64,000 nt of DNA from Anastatus disparis (GCA_017163975.1 JAFFSR010000095.1:154001-218000); one strand, 5' to 3'. Shown: positions 9,612-20,910, numbered from the stretch's first letter. The notes: generated from the sequence alone by a model not told the origin. A program made the numbers and translations.

Positions 9612-10668
9612 CGCAGTTGTAAGATTGCGCCAACATATAGTCACGAAGATCCAGTAACCAAACATAGCTTTCTTCAGTGTTAATGAAACACCATAAATGA
9701 ATATCGACTTAAAAAATAACATGAGAGAATATGTCAAATTTTATGCCAAAATCCTATGGAGAGATGAAAACTAACATAATAAACAAGTTAAATAATGAAA
9801 CTGCACCCTATTAAAACAGTAGAACTTGATTTCTACATGGAGCTAGATTAAAGGCGATTCCAGATGGTTTTTTGCCTGAAAATTCAGGTTAATTTGAAGT
9901 CATCCAAGGATATTGCGGTAAAATATCGATTGTAATACAATAAACATATAAAAGAAAGTTAAAGGGGCCTTGCGTATGCGCAAAAAGTTAAAGCAGTATA
10001 CGGGGATACACAGTCGATTTGTAGGAGCTGTAATGCTGTACATTCAGTCCTCCCTTCAGGGGTTATGGGCAGTAATTCTTTACTGGTTATAGGCTGTGCA
10101 GATGGTTTGCAGGGCTAGTACGTATGCGCAGTAAGTCTCTATAGGTTATAAACATGCGCAGTTGATTAAGAAGGATAGTAGACATGTGCAGTCGAATTGT
10201 AGAGATTGTAAATTAGCAGAGTTGGATTGACGTATCGGCTTTTGATAAAGATTTTACAAAGCTTGTTCCAAAAAAAAACGGAAAAACTCTGCAAAATTCG
10301 TGCTTTTTTCAGTTTTTAGGGTCTATACACTCGATGAGGTGTAATTAAATTTAGTCATTAGTCCTAAGACATTAAAATCTCTAATAACTTGGTATATAAA
10401 CGTATTTTAGAGGTTGGGATGAAAAAAAAACATAGAAGAAACGCTAAGACCCCATTTTTTGCTATTTTTTCGATTTTTGAGCATGTTTCAGTGGGAAAAT
10501 AATTTCTGCAATCCTGACGTTAGAAAGTACGGCAAAAAATATGCAAAAAAAGTTATATAGTTTTTGGCAAAATATTATCTTATAGTTAAAAAAACGATAT
10601 GAAACTTCAAATATCTTTCCAAATAGGAATTTTTTACATAAGCTTTAGTTTTTTGCTTATTCAAGTTC

Positions 10669-11060
10669 TTAAGAGCAGGCCGGATTCGCTGTCCTTGTCT
10701 AATTGGCATTTTTGTTATTTACTCAAGTATTAATCGGTGTATCTGCAAATTGAAGGTTAAGCGCAATAGATATTATTATTACAAATATTTATGCACAAGA
10801 AAAAAAAAATCTATCGCTTTGTTTTTGAGAAAAGTAAGGAACGCGAAAATATTATAAACATAATCTTTTACTTCGGCGTTCCTTACTTTTCTCAAAAACA
10901 AATCGGTAGATTTTTTTTTCTTGTGCATAGATATTCATAATAATAATATCTATTGCGATCAACCTTTATTTTGAAGATACACCGATTAATACTTGAGTAA
11001 ATAACAAACAACTCAATTGTTACTCGGTCGGTATGTGGTTCTACTCCGGCCTGCCGTTAA
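10669..11060 (-). mobile_element. TTAA foldback MITE, family C copy 1 (reverse)
   Basis: Starts TTAAGAGCAGGCCGGATTCG and ends CGGCCTGCCGTTAA. Family C is asymmetric at its tips: one end carries the shared box CTGTCCTTGTCTAATTGGC, the other GTCGGTATGTGGTTCTAC. Long pairing arms include TTACTCAAGTATTAATCGG, ATCTATCGCTTTGTTTTTGA and AAAGTAAGGAACGCGAAAAT. It lies just outside the right arm of the large foldback. Confidence 0.85.
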
Positions 11061-11096
11061 AAGCACTTCTTTTCACTATATTTTCGAAAAAAATGA

Positions 11097-11247
11097 CTTT
11101 TTCCAACACGGTAAGCAAAAACCGATTTTTGGCGCCTGTTTTGAGTAAGCAAAATACCACATTCCCTCACTAGTGAGATAATGTGGTATTGTGCTCACTC
11201 AAAACAGGCGCCGAAAATCGGATTTCGCTCACCTTGTTGGGAAAAAT
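11097..11247. repeat. strong hairpin with CTCACTAGTGAG centre
   Basis: CGATTTTTGGCGCCTGTTTT and TACCACATT in the left arm pair with AATGTGGTA and AAAACAGGCGCCGAAAATCG in the right; the tip is CTCACTAGTGAG. About 65 bp per arm with few mismatches. Probably a small foldback element; target duplication not identified. Confidence 0.65.
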
Positions 11248-11509
11248 TCTATATCTCACCCGCGGCAAAATAGGTTACCCACTCGTCTTTTTTTGTCACA
11301 AAACGACTCGTGAGGGAATGACCTAGTTTGTTCACTAGTAGAGTAATGTACTATTATCTTTGTCTCTAGGACTTTTTAGACGAAAACGCAGATTAATTTT
11401 TTTTTCATTAAAGAATCATATCTTGCAGGTTCAACCAAATCAGTTTCCCAGAGGCGGAGATGTCTCCTTGTTAATCGTAAAGTTTCAAATTACTACTGAA
11501 TTAATTAAA

Positions 11510-11720
11510 ACCTAACATATGATTTAAACTCCAACAAATCAAAATTTACATTAACAGATGGTATCGATATAAAGATTTAGATTCTTTGAATACTATGTAT
11601 CTATATGTAAGTAGCTACAGAACTATTTTTCGACGCTATTTTTAATATTCGAGCTTAATAACTCTATAACATAAGGCAGATATTCTTGTTTTGTTATATT
11701 TATACTGCTATACCTACGTC
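11510..11720 (-). repeat. inverted second copy of the 4.4-kb ORF-containing repeat
   Basis: The complement of this stretch aligns with 4380-4510: GAATATCTGCCTTAT, AATATTAAAAAT, TTATATCGAT and GATTTGTTGGAGTTTAAATC are shared in order, with an extra 55-bp segment here. The reading frame keeps FDLLEFKSYVR, then hits a stop. The interval 11721-12395 that follows is AT-rich and shows only the 3' flank of the LINE below. Confidence 0.45.
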
Positions 11721-12730
11721 CCTTCTTCATCATATAATTAATATGTTAATTCCATTTAATATTATAATAAAAAATAATACCCAGATAATTAGAACTATTT
11801 ACTTTCTTGAACCTGTTTTTTCTATTGTTTAAACTAGATCAAACCTATTTGGTTTATTTCAGGTACATTAGAAATTATACATACATTTATTACATATTAC
11901 ACAGAATATAAATAGATAGATACATCGATAGATATATTTTTATTTTGTATTATATGTACAAAAAAAAGAGAGCGTGTAATACACAATTAAATTTAACTAA
12001 CCTAAAGTACATAAATAATATTGCACGGTAAAAATAAAATTGCACAGTGTGATATCACAGTCTTAGGAGATAATAGAAATAATAATACTATATTATATTG
12101 TAAGTCAATAAAATAAATTAAAAGTGATATGACAGATAAAAAAACAAACAATAATTAATACACGCAATGAATAAAGATTAATATATATTAAAAATCAGTC
12201 TAATATACCTATCAGTCAAAATGAATTACATTAAAATCAAGCGTGTAAAGAGTGCAGTCAATATTACAAAAAAATTAAAAATAAGTTCACTTACTCCACA
12301 CTTATGCCAATAAATACTCTCATACCTTAAATCTAAAAAAAAGGTCACATAAATAAATTAACACATATGATATAATAAAAAAAAAATAAAATTGCTCAAT
12401 CTAGGTCGAGTAAATACCTTCTCAGAGCGACTTTAAACCTGCTGAGTGATGGAAGATATTTATTATCAGCAGGCAGGGAGTTCCAAAAATGCACAACTTG
12501 AACGTAAAAGGAATTCCTCCCAGTCTCAGTGCGAATGAAGGGCACCGCAAGATCTTTAATCTCACCTTTAGCAGTCGCTCTGAGTATATATCTAGTGAAG
12601 AGACCCACTAGATATTCAGGAGTATTTATCACATCATGAATTCACTCACACATGAATTCTGTATCGTCTGCAGTCGTCTACGTAGTTCCTACAAAGCATC
12701 AAGCAGGACTATCGAGCAGTAATCAAGATG

Positions 12731-12998
12731 CAGAGGGGCGATTCAACCTATGCTACATATGTATGTATCACGGCGATATGTATGTACGTTCGAACGTAAG
12801 TTGGTAGCACTGCTAAGACAAGTCGTCGCGCGCAAAAATTGTATCTACATGGAAACGGAGACTTAAGGTCTTGACGGTTCGACAGACGATTCAATGCGCG
12901 CGACGACTTGTCTTAGCAGTGCTACCAACTTACGTTCGAACGTACATACATATCACCGTGATACATACATATGTAGCATAGGTTGAATCGCCCCTCTG
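12731..12998. mobile_element. foldback element with CAGAGGGGC ends, inserted in the LINE
   Basis: Near-perfect palindrome: CAGAGGGGCGATTCAACC at the left, GGTTGAATCGCCCCTCTG at the right, with inner arms such as TTGGTAGCACTGCTAAGACA. It splits the LINE between codons for LLF and HLDYCS, so flanking host sequence is clear. Flanks carry CAG on one side and CTG on the other, so a 3-bp CWG-type duplication is possible but not proven. A relative lies at 35402-35535. Confidence 0.7.
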
Positions 12999-14065
12999 GA
13001 ATAGTAGCGTGATTGCGAGTTGTTTACGCAGAGGCACAGTGTTATACCGACGAAAAAATCGTAAACTATACATCACTCTGTTGAATCTTTTAGTCATATT
13101 GATGTGCGGTTTCCATAACAGTTTAGAGTCGAGTACAACACTAAGGCTCATAACGGAGTCGGAGAAAGAAATACCGACCCACTCCCCAGGTCGATCGTCC
13201 TTGCCTCACCAGTATTAAAATTATCAATGAAACGATTACTACCAAAGACGATTGCTTTTGTTTTACTAGTATTCAAAGTGAGAGAAATATCTACAGCCCA
13301 CTCCGACACCGCCCTGGCCGCTCTTCGTAAAATTCGAATACCATCATCCACATCATCATAAGGGATCTATGTATAAATTTGAAGATCGTCCGCATACAGC
13401 AGGTGCTTGATGCATTCGGAGTCTAGTGCGTCACGTACGTTATTAATGTAAAGGCAAAAAAACAGAGGCCGAGCCCCCGAACCCTCAGGAACTCCTAGAT
13501 TACTTCTTGGCCAATTCGATTCCTCTTTTAAGTATGTGGAAACCATTTGTTTCCTACCTGATGAATAGGAGTTAATTCATCCGAGTGCGGACCTGGAAAG
13601 TCCCATCGATCTAAGCCCCGCAAGAAGTCTCGAGGGAGAGATCGTATCGAATGCCTTGCTAAAGTCAAAAAGAAGCAGTAACGTGACAAGCTTTCTGTCT
13701 AAACCCGACCTTATGTCGTCGATGAGTTTTTTCTGTACAGGAGTCTGCGTATAGTGCTGCTTCCTAAACCCAGTCTGCATAGGATTGAGCAATTTATTGG
13801 AAGTGATGTACTCCTGCAACTAGTCATGGGCGATCAAAAACCTTTGACAGGAAACAATATTGCTATAGGCCGAAAATCCTTTGGCTGCTGAGGTGAAGCA
13901 CACTTTTTTAACGGTATAATACGTGCTCGCTTCCAAAGGCAAGAGAAGACCCCCGTGCAAAAGAGGAATTGAACAGAATCTCAAGATGCTCACTAATAAA
14001 TGGTAAGGCTTTAACTAACACACTTTGCAGAATGCCATCCCAACAAGCAAACGGTGTCAAAGAGA

Positions 14066-15208
14066 GAATTAAAAAAGAATTCTTTATGTATACTTTTGTA
14101 AACGAAAGTATCAATAAAGAGTTCTTAATGATTGCTTTGTTTATTCGCGAATGTCCGACCACTTTAGTTTTTAAAGTATTCACAAAGTATTCTTAAACAA
14201 TTCTTTTGATTAAATCACATTCTCAAAATACTTTTTTTAATCATCAAATTATAAATATTCCTTCTATTTTACATGATTATGAAAACAAAAAATGTTATAA
14301 TTGATTAAAAATAAGCTATTAAATTTAAAAAAAAAAAAAAAAAAATTATTTGTTCGAGATTCGAACCACGGTTCTTGAGGATGTCAAACAAAATAAAAAA
14401 AACTGTTGCCCATGACTTAGCCTACTTGGCTACCAACTCATCTGTTAATAAATTCTCGAAACTTGTACATGTTCATTGGTATAAGCATAAGAAATGTTAG
14501 TAAATTTGTTAATTAATTATTCATGGTTAATAATATTAGTCAAACTACATTTTTATTTGAATAATTTAAGTAAAAATTTATTAAATATTCAAGAGATACC
14601 TTAATTTAATAAAAGAAATTTTTTGTGAAGTCATGGTTAATTTAATTTAAATTGAAGAATGTTTAGATTTAGATATTTTTTTAAATTCTCGAAATGAGAA
14701 TTTATTTAAAACACACTTAAAATATTTATATATTTTGTTTCATAAAATGTTAACAATTTTTTCGTTTAAAATAGATAAAAAATATTTAAATTATTAAATG
14801 ATTAATTAAATTGAATTTTTACAATTTATAAAATTATCAGGAATTTCAAGTTTTCAATTTTAGATTTCATGAAAATCAAAATTAAAAATGATTTTAAAAC
14901 AATCTGAAAAGCGATAAAATATCCATTACATCTTTCGATTTTTGAAAGTGACTAAGTTACTAGGAAATCAGTGTTTCAAAAGTAAACTTTTTGACTACTT
15001 TATGAATACTTTGGATTATGATTACTTTTTCAAAAAAGAATTCTTTATGAATACTTTCTTAACCCTTTTAAAATATTTATAAAGATACGTTGAAGAGTTA
15101 TTTTTTATTTAAATTTTGTGGAAGAATATTTGTGAATATTTTATGAATACTTTATTAATATATTTTATTAACTTCAGAGCGGACATTCGTGAATTCTTAA
15201 AGAATTCT
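14066..15208. mobile_element. 1.1-kb insertion in the LINE containing a SINE-like unit
   Basis: LINE coding sequence stops near CTTTTTTCCAGATG (15208) and resumes near 14045. Both inner borders have AAGAATTCTTTA, and both carry CGAATGTCCG (14149 and the complement near 15183), so the insertion has crude inverted ends. The interior is AT-rich with GAATACTTT-type words and holds the tRNA-like unit at 14347-14445. Otherwise nothing is recognised. Confidence 0.45.
14347..14445 (-). mobile_element. tRNA-like SINE head on the minus strand
   Basis: The complement contains TGGTAGCCAAGTAGGCTAAG (A-box-like) and, about 65 bases on, GTGGTTCGAATCTC (B box), followed by an A/T-rich tail at 14323-14345. 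The A-B distance is long, and the ends do not form an acceptor stem. It is therefore a tRNA-derived SINE fragment rather than a tRNA gene. Confidence 0.5.
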
Positions 15209-15632
15209 TTTTTCCAGATGTGTGCTTATTGGGATTCTTGTCACGAGCCTGGGAGAAAAAATGTGAGATTGCAAGAACAACATTATTAAAACTAATTGGT
15301 TTGAAGGTAAATCCACTTTCATTGCATTGAGAAAGAATTTTCAATCGCTCATTATTATCCTTATGTAAAGAGACTGACACTCCAGCAAAGTGCGCATTAA
15401 GCTCATCCGGAAACAATTCCAATCCCTTTAAGGTCAGGGTAGCAGTCCCAGGTCTCTTAACTCCTTCCAGACATTACCATCCGCAAGAGCACCAAGCAGT
15501 CTGTTGTGAATGAATGTAGTTTTAGCACGTTCCGTCTGTTCATCCACTATTCTATGCAACCGCAGAAATTCAGAGAGATACTGCTCGTCCTTTGTCCGTT
15601 TGTATTTGCAGTATGTAGCATCTCTAATGAAT

Positions 15633-16080
15633 GAATTTTGATTCTCACATCAAATTCGAAATATTGAATTACCTTTGATTTAATTTGTTTAATTTGAGTT
15701 TTATTCGTGTGCAATCAAATATGGTGTTTTAATGAATTTTGATTCCTACACCAAAACTCAAAATATTGACTTACCATTAATTTAATTGATTTATTTTTGG
15801 TTTATTGTAGTGCAATTAATTGCGATGCTCCAAAGAATTTTTATGTCTCTTAAAATTTAAAATATTGAATTACCTTCAAATAAATTATATTAATTTGATG
15901 TTTATTTGTAAGCATTCAAATACGATGATTCGATAAATTTTGATTTTTACATTAAATTCAAAATATTGAAATATAATCAATTTAATTTGATTAATTTAAG
16001 GTATATTTATATGTAATTAAATATGTTGCTACAATAAATCTTGATTCCTACCACAATATTCAGGACATTAAATTATCATT
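15633..16080. repeat. tandem repeat, period about 101 bp, 4-5 copies
   Basis: Units begin at about 15633, 15734, 15835, 15935 and 16036 with variants of GAATTTTGATTCCTACA, followed by CAAAATATTGAATTACC and GTTTATTTGT, then a CAATCAAATATGGTG-type segment. The steps are 100-101 bp. Units differ by 20-30% as judged by eye. This is a small diverged satellite immediately upstream (in LINE orientation) of the dead LINE. Confidence 0.75.
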
Positions 16081-16527
16081 GTGTTATTCAATTGAATTGA
16101 AAAAGTATCCTTAAAATTGTAATCTTCAAAGTTGAATTCTGAAAATTTATATTTACCATTATTTTTCATTGCAAATTCCAAGAGTATGAAGAAATTTATT
16201 TTTACGTAGTAATTGAAATTAATTAACATATATATTTTCAACCTCAGGGCTAGGGTAACGTTTTAGTTTCTCTGGACGGGCCTAGCGACCTCGATGTGCC
16301 CTAGCTATTGTATATCTAAAGCTCATTCAGTTTTGTATTCTTATTTTTATAAAATGAATTTATTTTAGTGAAATAATGCTTTTTGTATTTCACGCTTTAA
16401 ATTGATATATTATACTTGTGTAATATTTTGTATCTACGTATATTTTTGAAGCGTTATGGCTAATAATTTACATTGTTTGCCAAATAAAAACTTATTTCGA
16501 TTCAATTCATGATGCAAACCATTTGCC

Positions 16528-16645
16528 GTGTAGGGAAATATTGAACGTTAGAGCCCAGTACCTTGGGTTTTTTATGTTTTTACATCCAAAATTATCTTCC
16601 GGAATTCGAGCGGATAAATATTCCTAATATCCTAATACTCTCCTT
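16528..16645. repeat. fragment of the AAGGAGAGTG foldback arm
   Basis: GGGAAATATTGAACGTTAGA, GTACCTTGG and AATACTCTCCTTG correspond in order to the right arm of the element at 42320-42877. The left arm is absent. The preceding stretch 16081-16527 shows nothing recognisable. Confidence 0.5.
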
Positions 16646-16689
16646 GTTAGAATGACAAAATATGCAATAAGAACAGAGTCACTAGCTTA

Positions 16690-17275
16690 AGGTTGGAATT
16701 CATAAACCTAACTCAAACAACGTCTCAATTCCAGGAACGGTGTTACTTGAGTAACATTTAACATATCTGTTTAAATTTCTAATCGTTACTTAAGAGCATG
16801 ACGAAGCTGTCCGCCTTCTAATAATATTTCCAATCTTAACTTATGAATAAACGATGCGTTTAATTGAGTTTTTTTGCTATAAAGAAAAAATTTGTAAGAT
16901 TAAACTCTAGTGCGGACAACTCAAGAAAACCACCAATGTATTATACATACAAAGTTATAATAAAAACTTTCAATATATCGTATTTTAAGGTTAGGTTTGT
17001 CAAGTTTGACATCTAATTTCCAATCCAAGCTCATAAACAAATAACAAGTCCAAATGATTTTTTATTTTAACAAAAATTATTGTACTAATATAACTTTAGT
17101 GCGGACAAGTCATTATATTTGTTTAATTTAAGAATTTAAAATGATATCGATAAAATAAAAAAAGCAAAACTCGATTGCTGCAGCTCCGACATGCCATTAA
17201 GTAACATCAATATTGAACTAACACCGTTGCTTGAGTTAGGTCTATGAATTCTAACCTGAGTCGTTCGTAAGTTAC
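16690..17275. repeat. palindrome enclosing a TTAA element
   Basis: AGGTTGGAATTCATAAACCT near 16692 pairs with GGTCTATGAATTCTAACCT near 17240, and ACGGTGTTACTTGAG with the ACCGTTGCTTGAG region's complement. The family G element occupies the centre, again an apex insertion. Confidence 0.55.
16790..17200 (+). mobile_element. TTAA element, family G copy 1
   Basis: TTAAGAGCATGACGAAGCTG at the left and CAGCTCCGACATGCCATTAA at the right. A second copy at 41792-42211 aligns along its whole length (TAGTGCGGACAACT, GTATTTTAAGGTTAGGTT, AAGTCCAAATGATTTTTTAT, TAGTGCGGACAAGTCATTA). Unlike the other TTAA families it is not a full palindrome; only about 15 bp at the ends pair. Non-coding. Confidence 0.75.
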
Positions 17276-17347
17276 AGTAGTGAATTTTGAAACTTAATAA
17301 AGAACAGTCCTGATTTAATGTCTTTGTTTGAGTTTTTTGTTATTTAC

Positions 17348-17733
17348 TTAAGCGGCGGCCATATAGCTCTGTCCTTGTCTAATATAAATTTTCGTTATTA
17401 TTAATAAATTAAATATTGTTATACAAAAGTAAGGGCTTAGCCCAATAGATTAAGGACGAGCAAACGATCCTATTCTATGAAAAAATATAAAATTTTCATT
17501 AGTATTTGAGTGAGGTTCAAAACGGGAAAACAATTAAATTTAATAACTGTGTTTCCGTTTCAGACCTCACTCGAAAATTAATGAAAATTTTTTATTTTTT
17601 CATAGAATAGGATCGTTTGCTCGTCCTGAAATCTATTGGGCTATATCTTTACTTTTATATAACAATATTTAATTAACTAATAATAACGAGAATTTAGATT
17701 ACACAAGGACAGAGCTATACGGCCTCCTCTTAA
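17348..17733. mobile_element. TTAA foldback MITE, family F copy 2
   Basis: TTAAGCGGCGGCCATATAGC at the left, ACGGCCTCCTCTTAA at the right, with the shared box CTGTCCTTGTCTAAT and matching arms (GAGCAAACGATCCTATTC against GAATAGGATCGTTTGCTC). Both arms are well preserved. Confidence 0.85.
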
Positions 17734-17753
17734 GTATTAACTGTATCTATAAA

Positions 17754-18142
17754 TTAAGAGGAGGTCACGTATCTCCGTCCTTTTCTAATAAAAAAATTGA
17801 GTTTTTTACAGAAACTAATAACTTTAGCAAAAAATGAAGAGAAAGCCGCATCTCGTATCAAAAAAAGTAATATTTTCTTTGATAAGAAAGAATTAATTTT
17901 ATTGCTTTGTTTTCTAGAAAACCTTGAAAAACTTAAATCATAGAGGTTAGGGTGGACAATTTGGTTTTTCAAAGTTTTCTTGAGAACGAAGCAATAAAAT
18001 TAATTTTTTCTTATCAAAGAAAACATTGCTTTTTTCCATACAAGGTGCGGCTTTCTCTTTATTTTTTGCTAAAATTATTAGTTTTTGTAAAAAAATCATT
18101 TCTTTGTTTAGAAAAGGACAGAGATACGGGACCTCCTCTTAA
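17754..18142. mobile_element. TTAA foldback MITE, family A copy 5
   Basis: Complete copy: TTAAGAGGAGGTCACGTATC to GGGACCTCCTCTTAA, with GAGAAAGCCGCATCTCG arms and GAGGTTAGGGTGGACAA in the loop. It is 20 bp from the preceding family F copy and 3 bp from the following family B copy. Confidence 0.85.
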
Positions 18143-18145
18143 GAG

Positions 18146-18532
18146 TTAAGAAGAGGCCGAACTATCTGTCTTTGCCTAATAGTGTTTTTCATGATTTATC
18201 TAAACACCATTGGCTGTAACTCGAAAAAAATGGCAGCCCTCGCTAGATACTAGTATAATGATTAAATTTTAATATAAGAACAAAATAATTTAATCATCTA
18301 GTTTTTGAATAATATGAGACCTACCAAAAAAGATAAGTTATATTTTAGATTTTCAGTAGGTCTCATATTATTCAGAAGCCACGTGATAAAATTATTTTGT
18401 TATTATAAAATTTATCTATTATACTATAGTATCAAGCGGGAGTTACCATTTTTTTAGTGTTACAGCCAATGGTGTTTATATAAATGATGAAAAACACTTT
18501 TAGACAAAGACAGATAGTTCGGCCTGCACTTA
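18146..18532. mobile_element. TTAA foldback MITE, family B copy 2
   Basis: TTAAGAAGAGGCCGAACTAT at the left, ACAGATAGTTCGGCCTGCAC and a decayed TTAG at the right. Arms share AACACCATTGGCTGTAAC and AGGTCTCATATTATTC. It aligns with the copy inside the Gypsy element (57035-57424). Confidence 0.8.
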
Positions 18533-18545
18533 GCGTAATAGATAT

Positions 18546-18698
18546 ACCTGGCGGAAATACTCATTCGATTTATCATTCGATTTCTCAAAATGATTTTTTA
18601 AATGACAATTTGGCGCGATTTAACATTTAAAAAATCAATTAAAAAATCGTTTAGAAAATCAATTAAAAAATCGTTTAGAAAATCATTTAAAAAATCAT
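18546..18698. mobile_element. end fragment of a family P foldback (AAATCATTT word)
   Basis: Begins CCTGGCGGAAATACTC, then repeats of AAATCATTT, AAATGATTT and AAATCAATT, including GACAATTTGGCGCGATTTA. The same blocks occur in reverse near 30860 and 32445-32495, where the tip reads TTTCCGCCAGGG. The arm is cut by the half family A copy that follows. Confidence 0.5.
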
Positions 18699-18859
18699 TT
18701 GAAACGAATAGATAAAATCAATTATTTCTCATCAAAGAAAATATTGCTTTTTGTAATACAAGATGGGGTTATCTCTTTATTTTTTGCTAAAGTTATTAGT
18801 TATTGCAAAAAAATAATTCTTTGATTAGAAAAGGACGAAGATACGTGACCTCCTCTTAA
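18699..18859. mobile_element. right half of a family A MITE
   Basis: Matches the right half of the copy at 29628-30016 almost base for base (GAATAGATAAAATCAATTAT, AAAGTTATTAGTTATTGC) and ends CCTCCTCTTAA. Its TTAA is shared with the next element. Confidence 0.75.
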
Positions 18860-19152
18860 CCCTTTCAGAACCAATGTACATTACAATGTACATTGACATT
18901 TTTTGGTTTTTTTAAAATTGTGCAAAAGTGGCTTCAAATTTTGTAAAAAAAATATGTGAATTAGATCGAAGTGGACTATTTCCGATCTCAAACTGAGGGC
19001 CTAAGTTATTATATCTTTGATAGGAAACTTGAAAAGAAAAAAAAAAAATTTTTTTTATCGCAAAAATTGCTTAATAAATGAACACTTATCATCGCTAAAT
19101 GGTTATCAGAACTTTCCATGATGAAATAATAATTCCGTTCTGAAAGGGTTAA
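18856..19152. mobile_element. TTAA MITE with CCCTTTCAGAAC termini
   Basis: TTAACCCTTTCAGAACC at the left and GTTCTGAAAGGGTTAA at the right. CCC starts next to TTAA are common in piggyBac-type transposons. Interior arms do not pair well and there is no ORF. Sole copy in the window. Confidence 0.7.
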
Positions 19153-19397
19153 GGAATATTAAAAAATTCGTTTGAACCCCAAGCAGTAAAACCCACCGGA
19201 GACGAACACTCTTCGACCTGATTGGATCCATCATCGTAAATATGTTTTAGTCCAGTAGAATTAGCCGAAAAAGACCTAAAATTTAATGTAATTAGTAAGA
19301 GGTACACACCACCAAAAATGGGTTTGTTGGATGATTAGAAATGAAATTCTTGAGAGACCCTAAAAATTTGAGCCGTCAGGAATTTGTAAACAATGAT

Positions 19398-19787
19398 TTA
19401 ACGGCAGGCCGGAGTAGAACCTGATATCGACCGAGTAACAATTGAGTTTTTTGTTATTTACTCAAGTATTAATCATTGTATCTTCAAATTAACGGTTGAG
19501 CGCAATAGATATTATTATTATGAACATCTATGCACAAGAAAAAAAAAATCTACCGCTTTGTTTGTGAGAAAAGTAAGTAACGCCAAAGTAAAAGTTTACG
19601 TTTATAATATTTTCGCGTTACTTATTTTTCTCAAAAACAAAGCGATAGATTTTTTTCTTGTGCATACATATTTGTAATAATAATATCTATTGCGCTTAAC
19701 CTTCAATTTGCAGATACACCGATTCATACTTGAGTAAATAACAAAAATCTGAATTAGACAAAGACAGCGAATCCAGCCTGCTCTTAA
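19398..19787 (+). mobile_element. TTAA foldback MITE, family C copy 2
   Basis: TTAACGGCAGGCCGGAGTAG to CAGCCTGCTCTTAA. Inner blocks CAAGAAAAAAAAAATCTACC and AAAGTAAGTAACGCC pair with the other arm. Orthologous by position to the copy at 29042 in the opposite arm of the giant palindrome. Confidence 0.85.
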
Positions 19788-20189
19788 GGTGCAAAATTCG
19801 TGAAAATCACTTTTTTTTATGTAGCTTGAAATCGTTTACGATTTAGTATATGAAAATTATACTATTTGTAGGTGTTTCAAAGACGATTAATTTGAGACGT
19901 CATTGATTAAAATCGGTTAATAAATTTTATAAATAATGATAAACAAAAATCGAAAATCGCGAAATTTTCAAATATTTGTCATTTGATAAAAAACGGATGT
20001 ACATGTTTGTAATTCAACAACAATGTGTCTCTTATTATCCTCAAGTTACCATAAAAATTTCATCAAAAAATATTAATTATTTTATGAGATATTCTATTTG
20101 TTTATTAAAAAGAGGTGAAATGTACGTTAAAAATTTTACCATAAAACGTCATAATAGAGACTTTAAGATAATCATATCACATTTAGATA

Positions 20190-20578
20190 TTAAGAAAAGG
20201 ACGGAGAAGAATCTGATACCGACCGAGTAACAATTATATTTTTTGTTATTTACTCAAGAATTAATCGGTGTATCTTCAAATTAAAGGCTGAGCGCAATAG
20301 ATATTATTATTATGAACATCTATGCACAAGAAAAAAAAATTCTACCGCTTTGTTTTTGAAAAAAGTAAGGAACGCCGAAGTAAAAGTTTATGTTCATAAT
20401 ATTTTCGCGTTCCTTAATTTTCTCGAAAACAAAGCGATAGATTTTTTTTCTTGTGCATACATTTTTGTAATAATAATATCTATTGCGCTCAACCTTCAAT
20501 TTGCAGATACACCGATTAATACTTGAGTAAATAACAAAAATCTCAATTATACAAGGACAGCGAATCCGTCCTGCTCAC
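20190..20578 (+). mobile_element. TTAA foldback MITE, family C copy 3
   Basis: Left end decayed (TTAAGAAAAGGACGGAGAAG), then GATACCGACCGAGTAAC. The right end reads CGAATCCGTCCTGCTCACG with the TTAA lost. Found only in the left arm of the giant palindrome. Confidence 0.75.
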
Positions 20579-20910
20579 GTAGATTTTATGAATTTGATGT
20601 GAAATCGTGTCCATTTCATTATTTTCAACCTAAATATGGCAAAAATAAAAAAGTGAATTTTTTTCTTAATGGTTTTTTAATAGTTTTGCAACTAATAAAA
20701 ATATCAATATAGGGATTTGATATTCTTATTACTGGAAATTTTACGCAAATTTAAAAAAAAAGAATGCCGTTTTTTTTTTAATCGGGGTAGCGCGTGAAAA
20801 TAATAACAACCGTTGTATTTGTTTTTTAAAAATTTTTTATTCAACAATAATTATTGCAAAAAAAAATTTTTTCAACATATTTTTTTAATTATTCATTTTA
20901 GCAAAAAGCT

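Larger units (their letters stand above)
6255..10632. mobile_element. large composite foldback element, about 4.4 kb
   Basis: Left arm blocks (6255-6768 and 8716-9033) pair with the right arm (9612-10632). Examples: GCTCAAAAATCGAAAAAATAG near 6410 against CTATTTTTTCGATTTTTGAG near 10465; GCCGATACGTTGAAG against its diverged complement near 10225; ATTGTATTACAATCGATA near 8732 against TATCGATTGTAATACAAT near 9925. Removing the insertions leaves a palindrome whose centre is TTAA (CTTACAGCTGCG, TTAA, CGCAGTTGTAAG). Arms contain repeated GCGCATGT-type words about 30-40 bp apart. No coding capacity. Outer ends and target duplication are not sharply defined. Confidence 0.75.
12396..15650 (-). pseudogene. 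decayed non-LTR retrotransposon (CR1/Jockey-like), RT region to C-terminus
   Basis: Read on the minus strand, fragments of one LINE polyprotein follow in order. A linker region between endonuclease and RT (about 15440-15650) comes first. FPDELNAHFAGVSVSL and FKPISFNNVVLAISHF (15174-15422) follow. Then come the RT N-terminus with PKDFRPIAILFP (about 13860) and the palm with LLLFDFSKAFDTISP (13577-13819). Next are the YADD-downstream segment SLTLNTSKTKAIVFGSN (13148-13351), a thumb-like segment (about 12998-13151), and a C-terminal tail with RNSFYVQVVHFWNSLP (12396-12632). The FADD/YADD box itself is not legible. Stops and frameshifts separate the pieces and two later elements interrupt them (12731-12998 and about 14066-15208). 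The element is dead. Clade is judged from the WNSLP tail and the FSKAFD motif only. Confidence 0.75.

Noticed and set aside
12731..12998. hAT assignment from the CAGAGG tip
   Set aside because: No 8-bp flanking duplication is present; flanks suggest at most a 3-bp CWG target.
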